Shown here: piece by piece, positions 47,265-60,158 of the stretch
How the letters are laid out: the number at the start of each line of letters is the position of its first letter
Position numbering within the stretch: position 1 is the first letter of the stretch
Assembly: GCA_034008185.1 (NCBI GenBank)
Contig: CM067085.1
Coordinates: 79,348,275-79,412,274, forward strand
Reading direction: 5' to 3'
DNA length: 64,000 nucleotides
From: Gorsachius magnificus
Lineage: Eukaryota > Chordata > Aves > Pelecaniformes > Ardeidae
Made by a program: the position numbers and the translations under genes
Notes under the pieces: generated by a model
Told to the model about the DNA's origin: nothing
The model's database searches: none
The model's input: the letters and a program-made list of their open reading frames with translations, nothing else

Positions 47265-49227
47265 TAGACGGTGCCTGCTCAGTAGGAAAACAACGATGCG
47301 GAGAAGGCTTAAAAAACAATCCACTATTTCAATTTTATAGCCTAACAAACCGCTGGCAAGGAATTAAAACATACGTCTTTTGCTTTACAACTCCCTAATC
47401 CCACCTCCACGCTCCGGTACGCCCACCGAGGGAGTGGCGGGGAGCGTTTTGTGCCAGCGCTTCTTCCACCCGCGGCGCCGGCAGATGCTGGCTCAGCAAA
47501 GCCAGGTCTTTACGGTAAGGCTGTCTGCAGTGGGCTGGTCGCAGCTGGAGAAGGGGGGGTTCTTCACATGCGGGTGACAGCTTAAACGTGCCCGTGACAC
47601 AGTTTATCCCAGCACAGAGGCGCTGACAGGGAATTCCTCCTTTACAGCCTTACACAACCGTCCAAACCAAGCACACGCTCTTGGGGCAGGATCCGATGTG
47701 TCTGCATGGATGCTCGCAGTTTCCCAGCCTTCTCCCGTCCCAGCTTTCTGCCCCCATGTTCCCTGATGAACTTACATCTTCTCTTCCCAAGCAGGTATAA
47801 TTCACTCAGAGCTGCAACGAGGCCACGGGTACAAGACATGCATTCAACTACAGCTTGGAGGTGTTCTCCAAGCATGAGAAAAAGGTCTTTCTGGGGTGCC
47901 TGGGACAAAAGCACCTCAGAGGCTAGCAAGAGAGTGGTGGCCACCAGGGCCAAGCACAGGGAAGAGCCGCCCCGCGGCACCAGCACAAGCACACTGAGCT
48001 GCAGCATATATTTTCAAATATACACAGTATCAGTTTTATCTTCCTCTTACTGAATTTTACAGTAAAATTTTTAAGCCCTCTAGTAGGAAGGGTTTATGCT
48101 GAACCCATTTCCATTTGTCCCCCCTGCCCCCTTTTTTTAGATGAACCCTCGTAGAAAGTCCTCTCCCCTAGGAAGTCCCATAGAGAGATGCTCGTCCTGG
48201 CCACCAACAGACATATACAGTGATACTGGGCTTCAAGCTATAGGACTTTACAAACTACACAAGACATTTGCTGTCCTTTTCATTGAATTTCTATCTAAAC
48301 TGAAGATATTATTTGTGTTTCAGAGTAAATTCTATTGAGAAACATCTAGTTCCACCCAAAACAGGACTCCTGAGAGTCCTGTCTATCTAAAAGAAATTAA
48401 ATAGGGATCTTTTTGTTCTTATGCAACCAAAGTGTCAATTCAGCATAAGAAAAACATCTGTCTGTGACAGGAAAGATTCCTATGTCTGATTTTAGCACTT
48501 GGATTTTAGACTTGGCACACATGGCCAAGCTTCTCCCCAGATGCACGAGCACCACAGAGGCTCAGCCACGGGAACACGGCCGGGCTTGCAAACAGGCTAG
48601 CCATGGCTCAGGCACGGTGGTGGTTTTTTTTTTTATTTTTGCCAGAAAGAGGCATGCAACCACTTTGTTTTATGGAGAACATAACCTGGGTTGCAGTCAG
48701 CACCTAAGGCCCAGGACAAGGCATGCAGCACAACCAGGCCTTCTGTAAAAGATTCAGCAAGAAGCAGCAACCTCAAGAGGTTTCGGAGAGCCTCTTTTCA
48801 GGTCTTCATGACCACAAAACCATATTTGGAGCTTGCATCCCAGACCAAGAAGGCAAACCCCTGCCAGTAAGAGCCTGCTATCCTCCGAAACACTCTCCAA
48901 CACTCTACAGCATCATCTCAGTTATTTAAGCAAGTTCCCGCACGTCTGCAAGCAGACTTTTGGCCCCTGAGGAGGAGCAAGAACTTCTGCAGAAGAACAG
49001 CTACAAGTCTTGCTCTGCTGGGACAAGCTTTCCCGGCCCATCTGCCCACGGCGCCCAGCTTCGCTGCGGAAAGCAACTGGTCTTAATGCAGTCCTTTAGC
49101 GTCGGAGGAAAAAGGTTACCGTATCTACTAGGAAATCCTTTCTGATATAAATTCAGTGAAAGTGCCAGCAAAAATACTTGCTGGTACAGAACTGCCAAAC
49201 AGAGCTGGTGTTTTGAAATAAAGTTTC
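47265..49227. other. Unique noncoding sequence
   Basis: A GC-rich patch lies at about 47400-47580. No transposon, RNA gene or exon recognised. Confidence 0.45.
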
Positions 49228-49700
49228 TGGTTCAAGAAAGATGAGGAACTCCTAGAGAGAGTCCAGAGGAGAACAACAAGGATGATGGGGGGACTGGAGC
49301 ATCTCCCCTAGGAGGAAAGGCTGAGGGAGCTGGGCTGGTTCAGCCTGGAGAAGAGAAGGCTGAGAGGGGATCTCATCAACACCTACAAATATCTCAAGGG
49401 TGGGGGTCACGAGGATGGAGCCAGACTCTTCCCAGTGGTGCCCAGCAACAGGACAAGGGACAATGGGCACAAATTGAAGCACAAGAGGTTTCAGTTGAAC
49501 GCGAGGAAGAACTTGTTGACTTTGAGGGTGCCCGAGCCCTGGCCCAGGGGGGCTGTGGAGTCTCCTTCTCTGGAGATCTTCAACCCCCGCCTGGCCGCTG
49601 TCCTGTGCCCCCTGCTCTGGGTGAGCCTGCTTGAGCAGGGGGGTGGCACTGGTTGAGCTCCTGAGGTCCCTTCCAACCCTTGACATTCTGGGATTCTGTA
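49228..49700 (+). mobile_element. CR1 LINE 3' fragment, second tail type (473 bp)
   Basis: Begins in the codons for [20 protein letters not shown] and passes the [20 protein letters not shown] and NRTRDNGHKLKHKRFQLNAR blocks. It ends in ttgacattctgggattctgt. Compared with the copies at 45453 and 59950 it lacks nine bases (CTGCCCAGG) inside the ggcccaggctgcccaggggg block, an in-frame loss of three codons. Confidence 0.95.
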
Positions 49701-50673
49701 ACACAAGTTCTTGAAGTGTTTATCACTTAAAAACCAAAAAAGTTACCCACCACCTGACAGCTTCACAATGGCAAAAGTCTTCCAGAGTAGAGTTGAGCTT
49801 AAAGGTAAATACGTGGCAGGCAAGCAGCAGGGTGGGGGAGAGGCAGTGAATTGCAATCTTTTCATGACTGCTTGCTCTCAAACCACCTTGACCAGTTCTG
49901 CACCTGAAAGTCACTAAATGCATTTTCTGTTTGATATTTTTAAGTGCTGTTGTGCCTGAGAGGTGTTAATGGCTCATCCATTAGTTGTGACCCAGACTTC
50001 ACAACTTCACCCTGACTTCATTAGAGCAATCGTGGGGGGTTAATGCACTCTACTTTTATCTGGCAGTTAAACCTCTGAGGTTCATTTGTATCAAAGCTGC
50101 TGTACAAAGGAAGGGTCTCCTTTGAAGGCCAGCGGCCCTACAGAAGTATCTTTGAACTAGGGACAATTCCTAAGGGGAAGGCTGGAGTAAGAAGGGAGGC
50201 CTTGTGTTGGTCTGCAGAAAGCAACAGAAACTCCAGAAAGATGCAGAGCCTGGAGGTGGCCACATCTAGCAGGAGGGCAATGAAGCCTCACCAGAGTTTC
50301 TGCAAGAGGTCTTCTGCAAAGTTAGATTTGTCTGTGTTTCACAAAGAAATAGCAAAAAGATACCACTGCCTCCTGCAGCGGAGAAGGTACAATGTAAGCC
50401 TCTGTGCAGGAAGCTGGGAGGAATTTGGAATTTATGGACGAAAATAACTGTAGCCTCCAGGCACTATGCAGCAAGTGGCTTTCAAAATTCAAAGTTAATG
50501 GCACACAAAGCACGAGGCTGGCCAGCACACTGACGAGCCGCCCAATAACTTTGTGAGAGTCTGTGGGCACCAATTCCCACCATCCAGGTGAAGATGCTTT
50601 AGAAATCACAGCATGGTCCTTGGGGTGCAGAATGCTGAGCTCACCCACCTCATAAGGCAAACACCCCCAAAAT
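49701..50673. other. Unique noncoding sequence
   Basis: No recognisable feature. Confidence 0.45.
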
Positions 50674-51015
50674 GGCTGAGGGGAGCCCTCATCGCTCCCT
50701 ACAACTGCCTGAGAGGAAGGGGGAGCCGGGGGGGTCGGGCTCTGCTCCCAGGGAACGGGCGATGGGACGAGGGGAAACGGCCTCAGGTTGTGCCAGGGCA
50801 GGGTGAGGTTGGCCATTAGGAAAAATTTTTTCACCAAAAGGGCTGTCAGGCCCTGGAAGGGGCTGCCCAGGGAAGGGGTCGAGTCCCCACCCCTGGGGGG
50901 ATTTAAAAGCTGGGCAGAGGCGGTGCTGAGGGCCAGGGTTTGGGGGTGGGATGGCAGGGGTAGGGGAACGACTGGACTTGATGATCTTAAAGGTCTTTTC
51001 TAACCTAGATGATTC
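50674..51015 (+). mobile_element. GC-rich CR1 LINE 3' fragment (342 bp)
   Basis: Starts at GGCTGAGGGGAGCCCTCATC and ends at tctaacctagatgattcc. The plus translation gives [24 protein letters not shown] codons, then [20 protein letters not shown] and AVLRARVWGWDGRG. It shares with the copy at 15452-16235 the [15 protein letters not shown] variant and the GC-rich character, so these two belong to one lineage. The terminal ATTCTATG repeat is lost. Confidence 0.93.
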
Positions 51016-53130
51016 CAAATTTGCTATAGCTCCTGAAGAAACACGTACAAAATTCTCCGCATGAGACCAAGCACTTTTCTGATCAAATACTGCATTGTGG
51101 AACACACGATCACCCAAAGGACAAGGCAGAGAGTTCTTGCATTTAAAGAGGTTACAGCTACCCCGCAGTTCAACAATAAGTTCAGTAATTAAGTAAGTTG
51201 AAGCACAGAGAAGCATGAAGAGGAGGATGAGGAATGAAGAAATGAAGGGCAGGAGCGGAGGTGGCCCCGCTCTCCCCTGTGGCACAGGAGCCAGGACCCC
51301 ATCCCCGCGCTGGGGACAGGCGCATGGCCGCAGCTCCATGGATTGACCAGGGGTTGTGTTTCACTTTTCAGCACTGGAGCTCCACTCCGCTTGACTCCTA
51401 GCGCACGCACGCACGTCAGGAGGGTACATGAATATAACCAGATCACATTTTACTGTTACTGTATACAAGAGGCTGATTTATGCATTGCAGCAGTGGAAAT
51501 ATTTATACAACTTACAGAACAACTCAAAGACTTTAATTCCAGTTGCAAGACTAAAGCTGGGAGGACAAGGGTTAGATGGTGGCTTAAAGCTGAATGTACC
51601 CCCAGAAAGAGAGGGGGAAAAAAAGCCCACAAGGTTTTTTGGGGGGGGTTTATGTCATCCTAAGTGAACTCTATCAATAATCTTGGGGTTAAATGAAAGG
51701 CTGCTCCCCCCAAAGACCCCCATCCATGGTAACTCAAGGCCACTTGCTCAAGGGAGGCTTCCTTGAGGCTGGGAGTCGTGGTCTGACGCCGCACAGCTCC
51801 CAAACTTCTCCCTGGGAGCCTTGCACCAGGCTCGTGCTGCCCCAGGACAGCTGGCAAGGGGGTTTCTGTAGCAAAACGAGGGAGGGAGCACTAAACCTAA
51901 AACCGTTCCTGCTTCGGGAGAAAGTTTATCACCGCATATGGAAACTTGCTGTTTGCTATTGCTAGCAAGACACCCAAAATGCAGTATTACACCCCCCCCC
52001 CCCAAGTACATCACAATATTCCAGACCACGTGTATCTCTGCTATGAATTATTCTCTGTCAATATCTACTGTATTTAACCAAAAAGAAAACCTGAAATAAT
52101 AATAATAAAAAAAAAGGAACCAGGCAATGTATTTGCCAAAAGCCATGGGAAAAAGGAACAATGAATAAATAAAATAACCCAGAGTCAAATACTAATAGAG
52201 CGTTAATTAGCAAGCTCTTGTGCTTATTTACTGGATAGGTGATAAGTTAACCAATACATGCCTGACCTTTTTAAGTCATATTTCTAGCCAGGAAAGTCAT
52301 GGCTATTAACTGCTGCCAGGGTGCCATGGGATTTGCGTTCAGAGGCTTCCTTTTCACTTTGTTGTTGTAGCCTCTCATCTTTTACTGACATTACACACCA
52401 CTCATCACGATCAGTGTCAGAAGCTATAACAGCATCTGGTGCAGTGGCAGCTTCGGCTGGATGAAGAGTCCCCCTCTTTACCTTAAAGAACGTCAATCAT
52501 TTCTCATTCTCAGCATTCAGACTTGCTCATCAGTTAGTAACAACACTTCCAGCTACACCGAACGTGATTTTGGAATAAACACCGGACTGAGATCATTGGA
52601 AATGACTGACAGCTTATAAACCACGCTTTTCAGAAAGCAGTAAGGAAGGAAGGAAAAAAAAAAAAACCCACCACCCCTATCTTTCCCTACTTCTAATGTT
52701 TGACTGGCATTTGAAAGGGCTTCTACTTGAGGGGGAAAGGGACAAAAAAAACTTGATTTGTGATATGTGAAGGTCTAATACAACGCTTTCTGCAGGGTCC
52801 CTTACAGATTCCCCCGTCTCCTTTCTGCTAGTAGCCACACCGGAGAGGAAGGGGATGTATCAGAAGTCAATTAAGGGAAATGAAGATCATTTCACTATGA
52901 GATACCGATGTACCCAGTTAAGTTTGTCCCTCTGGAATAGCTGATATTCATTACTCCTGGCATAACTATCCCCTTACAAGCTTTGTTTGTTCGCTCTCGG
53001 CAGAGTGTTTCCAACGGCGTGGGGCCAAGCCATGCCCGTATACCTGCCCGGGGGGTCGGTGCCCACCTCGCGCTGGGACACTGCCCCGGCCTCCCCTTCC
53101 TTACCGGCCCAGCAGCGATAAGCAGGGACC
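51016..53130. other. Unique noncoding sequence
   Basis: A 12-base C-run lies at 51992-52003. The AT-rich part 52080-52280 has CGTTAATTAGC and TAAGTTAACC words. No transposon or exon recognised. Confidence 0.4.
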
Positions 53131-53162
53131 CAAGGGTGATCAGGTGCACCTTATCACCCTTG
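53131..53162. repeat. 32-bp near-perfect palindrome
   Basis: The two halves pair at 15 of 16 positions around a GC centre (between 53146 and 53147). The only mismatch is C53141 against T53152. The right half overlaps a second hairpin, CTTATCAC-CCTT-GTGATAAG (53150-53169), so two alternative stems compete for the same bases. Function unknown. Confidence 0.9.
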
Positions 53163-53540
53163 TGATAAGTAAACCAAAAGTACAAAACCAAACCAAGTGG
53201 AATAAGTTGATATGGGCGCAAGGGAAAAAGAAGCTACAGAAGTGAAAAATGGGGGCAATCTGTTATTCCCAGGGAAATAAAACTTGCCTCCGTGGGAAGG
53301 TGCCCATGAGCCTGCGCTAGTGGCGGGTGGTGTGCTCCATCTTGCAGATTTGCCTCCTTGCTCCTGTGCCACCACATTTCCATGGGCTGGGGACACCGGC
53401 TGGGACTGCTGCCCCCCCACACCCTTGTGTGTCTAAGCTCAGCTCAGCTGCACCAGCCCTTGCTCCTGCCCAGAGACAAGGCCCAGCTGTGGCACTGGGG
53501 CGCTCAAAAAGGAGGATATGACCCTATCAACAACTTGGGC
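53163..53540. other. Unique noncoding sequence
   Basis: No recognisable feature apart from the second hairpin arm at 53162-53169. Confidence 0.4.
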
Positions 53541-53565
53541 AAAAAAAAAAAAAAAAAAAAAAAAA
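53541..53565. repeat. Poly(A) tract, 25 bases
   Basis: The longest uninterrupted homopolymer of the window. No AATAAA signal or gene-like body lies just upstream, so a processed pseudogene is not supported. Confidence 0.92.
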
Positions 53566-56500
53566 GAGTCACAAGCCATTCAGCAAGGAGGAAAAGCGAC
53601 AGTATTGACTCTTCTCTGCCTCTTGCATCTGAACTTTTAACTCAAAAGCTTAGCATTGTTTTGCCAGGTTTTCCTTCAACTCAGCTGAATCTCAGGAGCT
53701 GTTGTCTCTCAAGCCTGCTGCCAGCGGGTTTTAACGTCACCTCCGAGCACAGGAGCTGCGCCTGAGAAGTTGTCTCTCCCAGACAAACCAGACCATAGCA
53801 ATAACACAGCAAAACAGAATAAGAGATCCTTTTTGCTTGTTTTTGTTTTCAAGAGAGATGTACTTTATGATAACATTTCCTATAATATCCAGTTTTTTCC
53901 AAGCTGCCTGTGCTATGCATGCGCTTTGCTCTGTGCTTCTTCTCCCTTTCTTTTAGTGCTGAGCTTGATAAGAATGCTTAGGAGCTCACTATGAAGCATC
54001 TCTCTTAAATAATAAGAAAACCGCTTTGTTTTTTTCTTTTCTTTGTAAAAAAAAAAATCACAGTCCTCTTTAAAAAGGGAAAAGTCAGAAAGAAAGCTCT
54101 AGAAACCATTTCTTGTATTGCACTCCACAAGCAAAGCTTCTCTCTCCTTCCTCTGCAAGCACCATCAGGACCAGAGCTTATCAGTGCAGAATCAGCCTCG
54201 CTGGAGGTACTCAGACCTCCACCAGCTCCTCACGCATTCCTCCCAAAAGCAAACAAGATACCTCAAAATACAGAGCAGAGATGTTTTCCAGGCTCCCAGA
54301 CAGACTTACATGGCAATGTTTTTTAATGGGAAAGAAAGCAGACGCTTCTCACTTATCAAAAAGATGTTTTTCTGTTTCAACAGAAGCTTTTAGGAAAAAA
54401 AAAACAAACAACCACCACAACACAAACCTATTTCCATGAAGCTTTGTATCCAACTGGAAGGCTGTTTCACCTTCGATTTGATAAGCCCACACAGCTAACT
54501 ACAGTACTTGCACTCCCCCAAAAGCAGCAACATTAGCCCGTGACGCGTGTACTTACCCGCTCCGAAGGCAGGTACAGATGCTCCTCCCCAACTCTCAAAT
54601 AGCTTGTTGAACTTCAAAGTCACACCTTCAAAAACAGCAACCCAACCCCTTTCCCTGGCCTTTTGCACTCCCAGAGACCCCCACTCACCTCCCCACATAA
54701 CAGCAGAGAAGGAGGAAGAAGAAGGGTGAGGCAGGAGGTCATTAACTCACCTGCTCCAGCTCTGCTTAATCTGCTCTTCCTACACAGCTGGTTCTTAAAA
54801 ACTTCCCCCCCCCCCCAATTCCATTTTGCTTTTGAGGGCTCCTAGTTCATGTGTTACTGAGGTAGTGATCACACTCCTTGCCTCCTCCAGTCATAGTAAA
54901 CTTTATTTCCCTTCCCGCTCCTGAAAGCCCTTGGGAGGTCTAAGGTCTGGAGAGAGCTGGAGGCAGGGGTAGGAGGAGAGCCCCATTTAAAGTTCCCCTC
55001 CCCTGCTTTACAGAAGCCACAGTGTTGACACAATAAGGAGAACTTTAATCAATAACATAGATCAAAAAAGCTCCATGCCAAAGCCAACAGATGCCACGTA
55101 GCCTACTGCTACTTCTTCTGAATGTCATTCCTGGAAAAATCAGGTACAGAAAAGGCTCAGGCTTCCCCAGACCAAAGCTGAAGTGATGCTAAAATGCAAG
55201 GGTGTGGCTTTTACTGATACATGGATTCAGTCGGTGTTTTCGATTTTCAAATAAAGTCCTACATTTTAAAATGCTCCTGCTTTTGAGTGACAATGGGATA
55301 CTCTAAAGGGCTCTGAGTGTCAGATGTAGGGCAGGCTGAAATCTGTGCAGTTCATTAAAGTGGATGGAAATTCCAAATTACCACTTTTTATTTGCTGGTT
55401 GGAAGGAGAATTTAGGCGCTAGGACTTGTCCTCAGGGCCATGACCCAAATTCAGAGTGCTTGGACATGTACTTCTGTGTTGTAGGGGTACATTGGCTATT
55501 GATCTTCATGGGGCTCTTGAAAATACACGTGCAAAAGCTCAAATTTTCTTACAGGAGTTGCCAGGGAACAAACTAACCCTCAGCAGCTTTGCTATGCAAT
55601 TCGCCTCGTCTGGCAGCTGTAGGTTGTCACGGTGTGTTTGCCGTGGGTAAGGCTCAGCGTTCTCAGCTGAGCTGGCGACCGAGTGGGCAAACGTGTGTAA
55701 CGTCCCCCCTTCCCTAAAGTTTAGCGCTGCAGTTTTGAAAATGATTGCATGGAGAAATGCTGCTTATAGTGTAAAAATGGCAAGATTTGGGCTAATAGAG
55801 ACAAGGCTGGCAGAGAGCAACCGTTGTTATTACTCTTACTACCTGGGATTTGCTGAATCTCTTAACTAAGCAATTTTGGGAGATATGAAAAGTAGTGTTG
55901 CTCAAAACAAGTGATGTAGAAAATGATGAAAATAGTCAAATGTGAGATAATCTTAAATGGAAAATGGAAAACAAAATCACAACTGGTATAGAATGGCAAT
56001 ATATTTCATGCACAAGGAAAAGCATGGGTTAGTCAATTCTGGGTTGTATTTTTTTTTTTTTTCTTTCTTTTTCTGCTTCCCAATATATCGTTTTGCACTT
56101 CCAAATTCAAAGCTCTGGCATAACATCTCCACAAATAGGACTGAAGTTTTGCTCCATGAAGGTTTTCCTTTGTCCATTTCCTATTTATGTTTTACCAATA
56201 TTGTAAAGTATAAAATAAGACTTTTAGGATAGATTAGACTGCCATCAGAAAAACATATTCAAAGCAAAAAATAAAATTGGCAAAATTAGTCATTTTCAGT
56301 GAAGCAGCTTTCCAGGTCAAGGATTACTTGCTGAAGAAACGCTAGCTGAAGATGCAGCATTATAAATGGTCCTCTCTCAGCCACTTGTACCAGTGGTCAA
56401 ATAATTCATTTCTTAGTAAGAAATATGATGGTCTATTAGGAGAAAGAAAGATTAGGTGTGCATTAATCAAACATTTCAGAGACATATAAACATGCATATC

Positions 56501-59500
56501 GCATCCAGGAATACCCCATTACCCGATTTCAGAAGATATATGTAATCAATATTTCAAATATATCTACTTAGTTTCATATAATTGAGTTTTAAGTATGCCC
56601 CCCCCGCCCATAGAAGAGGCAGAGCTTTCAAAGGCAGCATCAGTAATTTTCTGAAGTGCTGCTTGACCAAAATAAGTATTTGAGCTGGGTTTTCTGTTCT
56701 GTTCAAGCAACCCAAGACAAAGACGAAACTGATGTGAACTCCCACCAACAGGTGGAGACAAAAAAATGAACTACCCACTGTTATCAGAGTTCTGTTCAAC
56801 GAGAATTGACATGAAAGAGCATTAGTTCTTCCCCTTTTTCTGGCTGAGGAGGGCTTCTAAAGCATTGGCTTTTCCCCTTCCCCATAAGCTAACTGTTGAA
56901 AAATGGTTAAAATATATTCAGCGGAAACCAGTCTATCCGAGGCGGTAATTTGTTGTTTGTACTGTGTCTGGAAACAGAAGGAGGCCTTTGCAAACATCAG
57001 TCTTTTTGCCTCTGTTTGCATCAAGTAAATATGTTTTTGTTTGATAGTAATTTGCTTGTTTCCAAAAAAGAGCTCCAGGGAAGGGGAGAGCCCTTGGGCC
57101 CACGGCAACATTTACCTGGTACTCTGCCGACAGCCCCTCTTACTATTTTTGCAGGAGGAGGACTGGCTTAAGGTAGAAGGCTTGCTCATCTCTGCCTATC
57201 AATTAATACAACCCCAGTGGGCTCTGAGCTTCAGTATGTATTACATTCTTTTTATAAAAAGCCATAGCCCGAAACTCAAATATTCATTTTCTTTTTTTTC
57301 TGCAAAACCTCACATCAAACGGTGCATCTTTCAAGCAGGGCAGTGGAAGTAGCGTGTAAGAAAAAAAATGCCTGCTTTCAAATCCAATACCCTCGAACCA
57401 TTTCTCAAACCAGTTGCAAATTTAAAGAAAATCTCCTGGTATGGAATTGTCTCACCAGGGTCAGAGGGCTGTTACTTAGTTAGTTATTAGGATATATGGA
57501 ATCAGGGGCTTCACAGAGGTGAAAAAAATGTGTGTGAGGAAATCCAGATATTATTTCATGTTGTGGTCTACAAAGCCCGGAGTATTCAGCATTCCTTTCA
57601 TTAATTCTGTACATTCCCTCAGGCTTACACAACCTGTACTTCAACGCCTTTAATATGGTGGCTCCATGTCAAGGAGCACATTTCTGAGTTCAGTCTGTGA
57701 AACATCTATAGGCATTCATATTGGGCTTATTCATAGAAGGATGGCCAGGAGTTGGCTTCATCCCAGCCGTGGGGGGAGTTGACTTCACTCCACGCAGCCG
57801 TAGAAGGGACGCAGGGATGAGTCACCAAATTTCCTTGAAGCATATGTAGATTCCTTCTGACAGCACTTAGATGTTTCTAAGCTCAGAGTTTACCAATGGG
57901 CAGCTTGTGTTTGCCTAGAAATAGAAAAATAGAGAAGCAGCGACTTTAAAAGTGGTGAAATTGTTGTTCCATAGAGAAAGCAGCATAAGCACTGGGACTT
58001 TCCTGACCGTTCTGGGAGAAACGGGACCCTTTGCCGGTGCGGGGTCCCCAAAAAAGGCTGCAGGATCTGCCACAGGGCTGGCAGGCTTAAAAGGACACTA
58101 GGGCAAAAAGTGGGAGTACTTTTTCTTTTCCTGTACATTTTCAGGGTCTTAAGGAACCATGCAATGTGTCTGGGGACAGGGGATGGTTGCACTGGGAGCC
58201 CGCAACCACAGGTCCTCAGAGAAAAGGAGACCTTCTGGGAAGTCTTCAAGAAGAAATGGACAGGACTTTTGTTAGGACTTATGCACGTGGAGACGTGTGA
58301 CAACCTTTGGACCTACAGGGAGGGCAGCCAGGAGAAGGAGGTTACTTCTCTTAGTTGCCCTCAGTAACAAAACCACCTGAATGAGGGACATTCACGCACA
58401 GAGTCCCTCTCTCTAGCGTGAAAACCAGGCAGAAATTCCAAAAGAATATCAGAAGTGGTCTATAGCTGCCATCGTCCATTACTACAGAGCTGGAGACATT
58501 GCTGTCCTTGGACTTTGCATCCAGCAACAACTAATTGGGTAGGAAGGATTCAGGAAACAAGGTTGTTTTTTTTTTACTGAGCACTATGAAAGCTCAATAA
58601 AAATGAACCACAAATATAATGTTTGCTCTTGAACTGAGCCATCCCCACCTAACGAGCCAGCTCCTTTCACGCTGTTTCCCCAAAACCCAGCGAGCCCGTC
58701 TGTATTTCCCTCGTTAGCCACTTCCACGCCAGCACAGTGCTGCTCGGCATGGTCTTCTCTTGGCAACGCTGTGGCCAAGGCTGCAGGGATGCCACGCGCC
58801 GGCCAGCCGCGGGGCCGGTGCTGTGTGGGGCTGCACGTTACCCCACTGCAACTGCCACGTGACAAATGGTGTGGGACTTGTGCGGCTGCCGGGAACATTT
58901 AATATGCACAGATAGGCACCCAAGCACTAACACCCCGGCCAACTCTTCCTCTACAGACCTATGAGCTTTCTGAGAAGAAACCAAGGTGACGTTGCACCAT
59001 CAAGGGCTCCGCCTGCATACTGTCTTCCAAAAGTGAGATTCCCTCCTCCCTTGCTCCTTGAGCGATCATCTGGATGCCCACGAAGCAAAGGGAAACCGTT
59101 GTACGTTGCCAGTGGTGGCACCGTGGCAAATTGAGTTGGGTAGCACGTGGAGCCGGTACGTGTAGGTGCGGCTGTTGGGCTGGTGTTTTCAACGACCGCT
59201 TACCCGACTCGTGCGGAGCAGGAGATCTTTTGGGATCACAGAAGTTTCTTGGCCCTTGCAGGTGCAAGCCGTTAATGGATGCTGCATTTTGCCTGCGGAT
59301 GATCTTTACTGCTCACATTAGCTCTGGAAGGGCCAACAAACAAGGGAGAATAATCTGAGACTTTCCAGTTGCTAAGGCAATGAATTAATCAACATATACG
59401 GATTCAGCGTGTTCACATGATCCTGCCAAGGCCTACAGCTTTAGGTGTCCCGCTATATTTTTGCCAGCAGGAGAGAAGGGAGCGGAGGAATTGGCAGAGA

Positions 59501-59949
59501 ACGAAGTGTCAGCAGTGAGGGCTGTAATAAAAATTTTGGAAGGAGAAAGCAGCACCTACTGCGTGCACAACGTTCGTCTATTATGTGGGGTTGCAGCACG
59601 CCAGCAAAACATGGCTCGTCGCCACCATTCCGTGTAACAGCTTCATTTCGCCTAATTATTGGGTATAAAATCCCCTTGTCCAGTAAGAGCTGATTTCTCC
59701 TCCCAGAGTTGTGAATCCAGCCTTCGCCGTATTCGGTGCACTCGATCAGATTTACGGCCCCTGAACCAACTCCGCAGCTGACAAGGCATTGCTTCACTTC
59801 AAGCATTACATGTCTGTCTATCTCAGGAGCCAGGTTCTTTAAAACCTTCTTGGAGGAAGATGCAAACCAGCCAAACAGCACCAACATCATTTCTGAACCC
59901 AAAAGCATCAGTGCATGCTCCGGAGGGCTGAGGCTTGCGTAGCATCACC
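53566..59949. other. Long unique noncoding stretch
   Basis: Over 6 kb with no recognisable transposon. It includes a 12-base C-run (54805-54816) and a 14-base T-run (56049-56062). The longest open frames (58584-58898 and 59453-59908, minus strand) have featureless translations. No exon or RNA gene supported. Confidence 0.45.
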
Positions 59950-60158
59950 AAAGTCTTCACTTTGAGGGTGCCCGAGCCCTGGCCCAGGCTGCCCAGGGGG
60001 GCTGTGGAGTCTCCTTCTCTGGAGATCTTCAACCCCCGCCTGGCCGCTGTCCTGTGCCCCCTGCTCTGGGTGAGCCTGCTTGGGCAGGGGGATGGCACTG
60101 GCTGAGCTCCTGAGGGCCCTGCCAACCCCTGCCACGCTGGGATTCTGGGATTCTGTGA
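59950..60158 (+). mobile_element. CR1 LINE 3' fragment, second tail type (209 bp)
   Basis: Begins at AAAGTCTTCACTTTGAGGGT and passes the complete ggcccaggctgcccaggggg block and ggagatcttcaacccccgcc. It ends with GGGATTCTGGGATTCTGTGA. Closest in order and content to 45453-45820. Confidence 0.95.

Noticed and set aside
50689..51339. 216-codon minus-strand open frame
   Set aside because: Its C-terminal half is antisense to the GC-rich CR1 at 50674-51015; the rest has no similarity I recognise.
53541..53565. Possible poly(A) tail of a processed pseudogene
   Set aside because: No polyadenylation signal, gene-like body or target-site duplication was found around the A-run.
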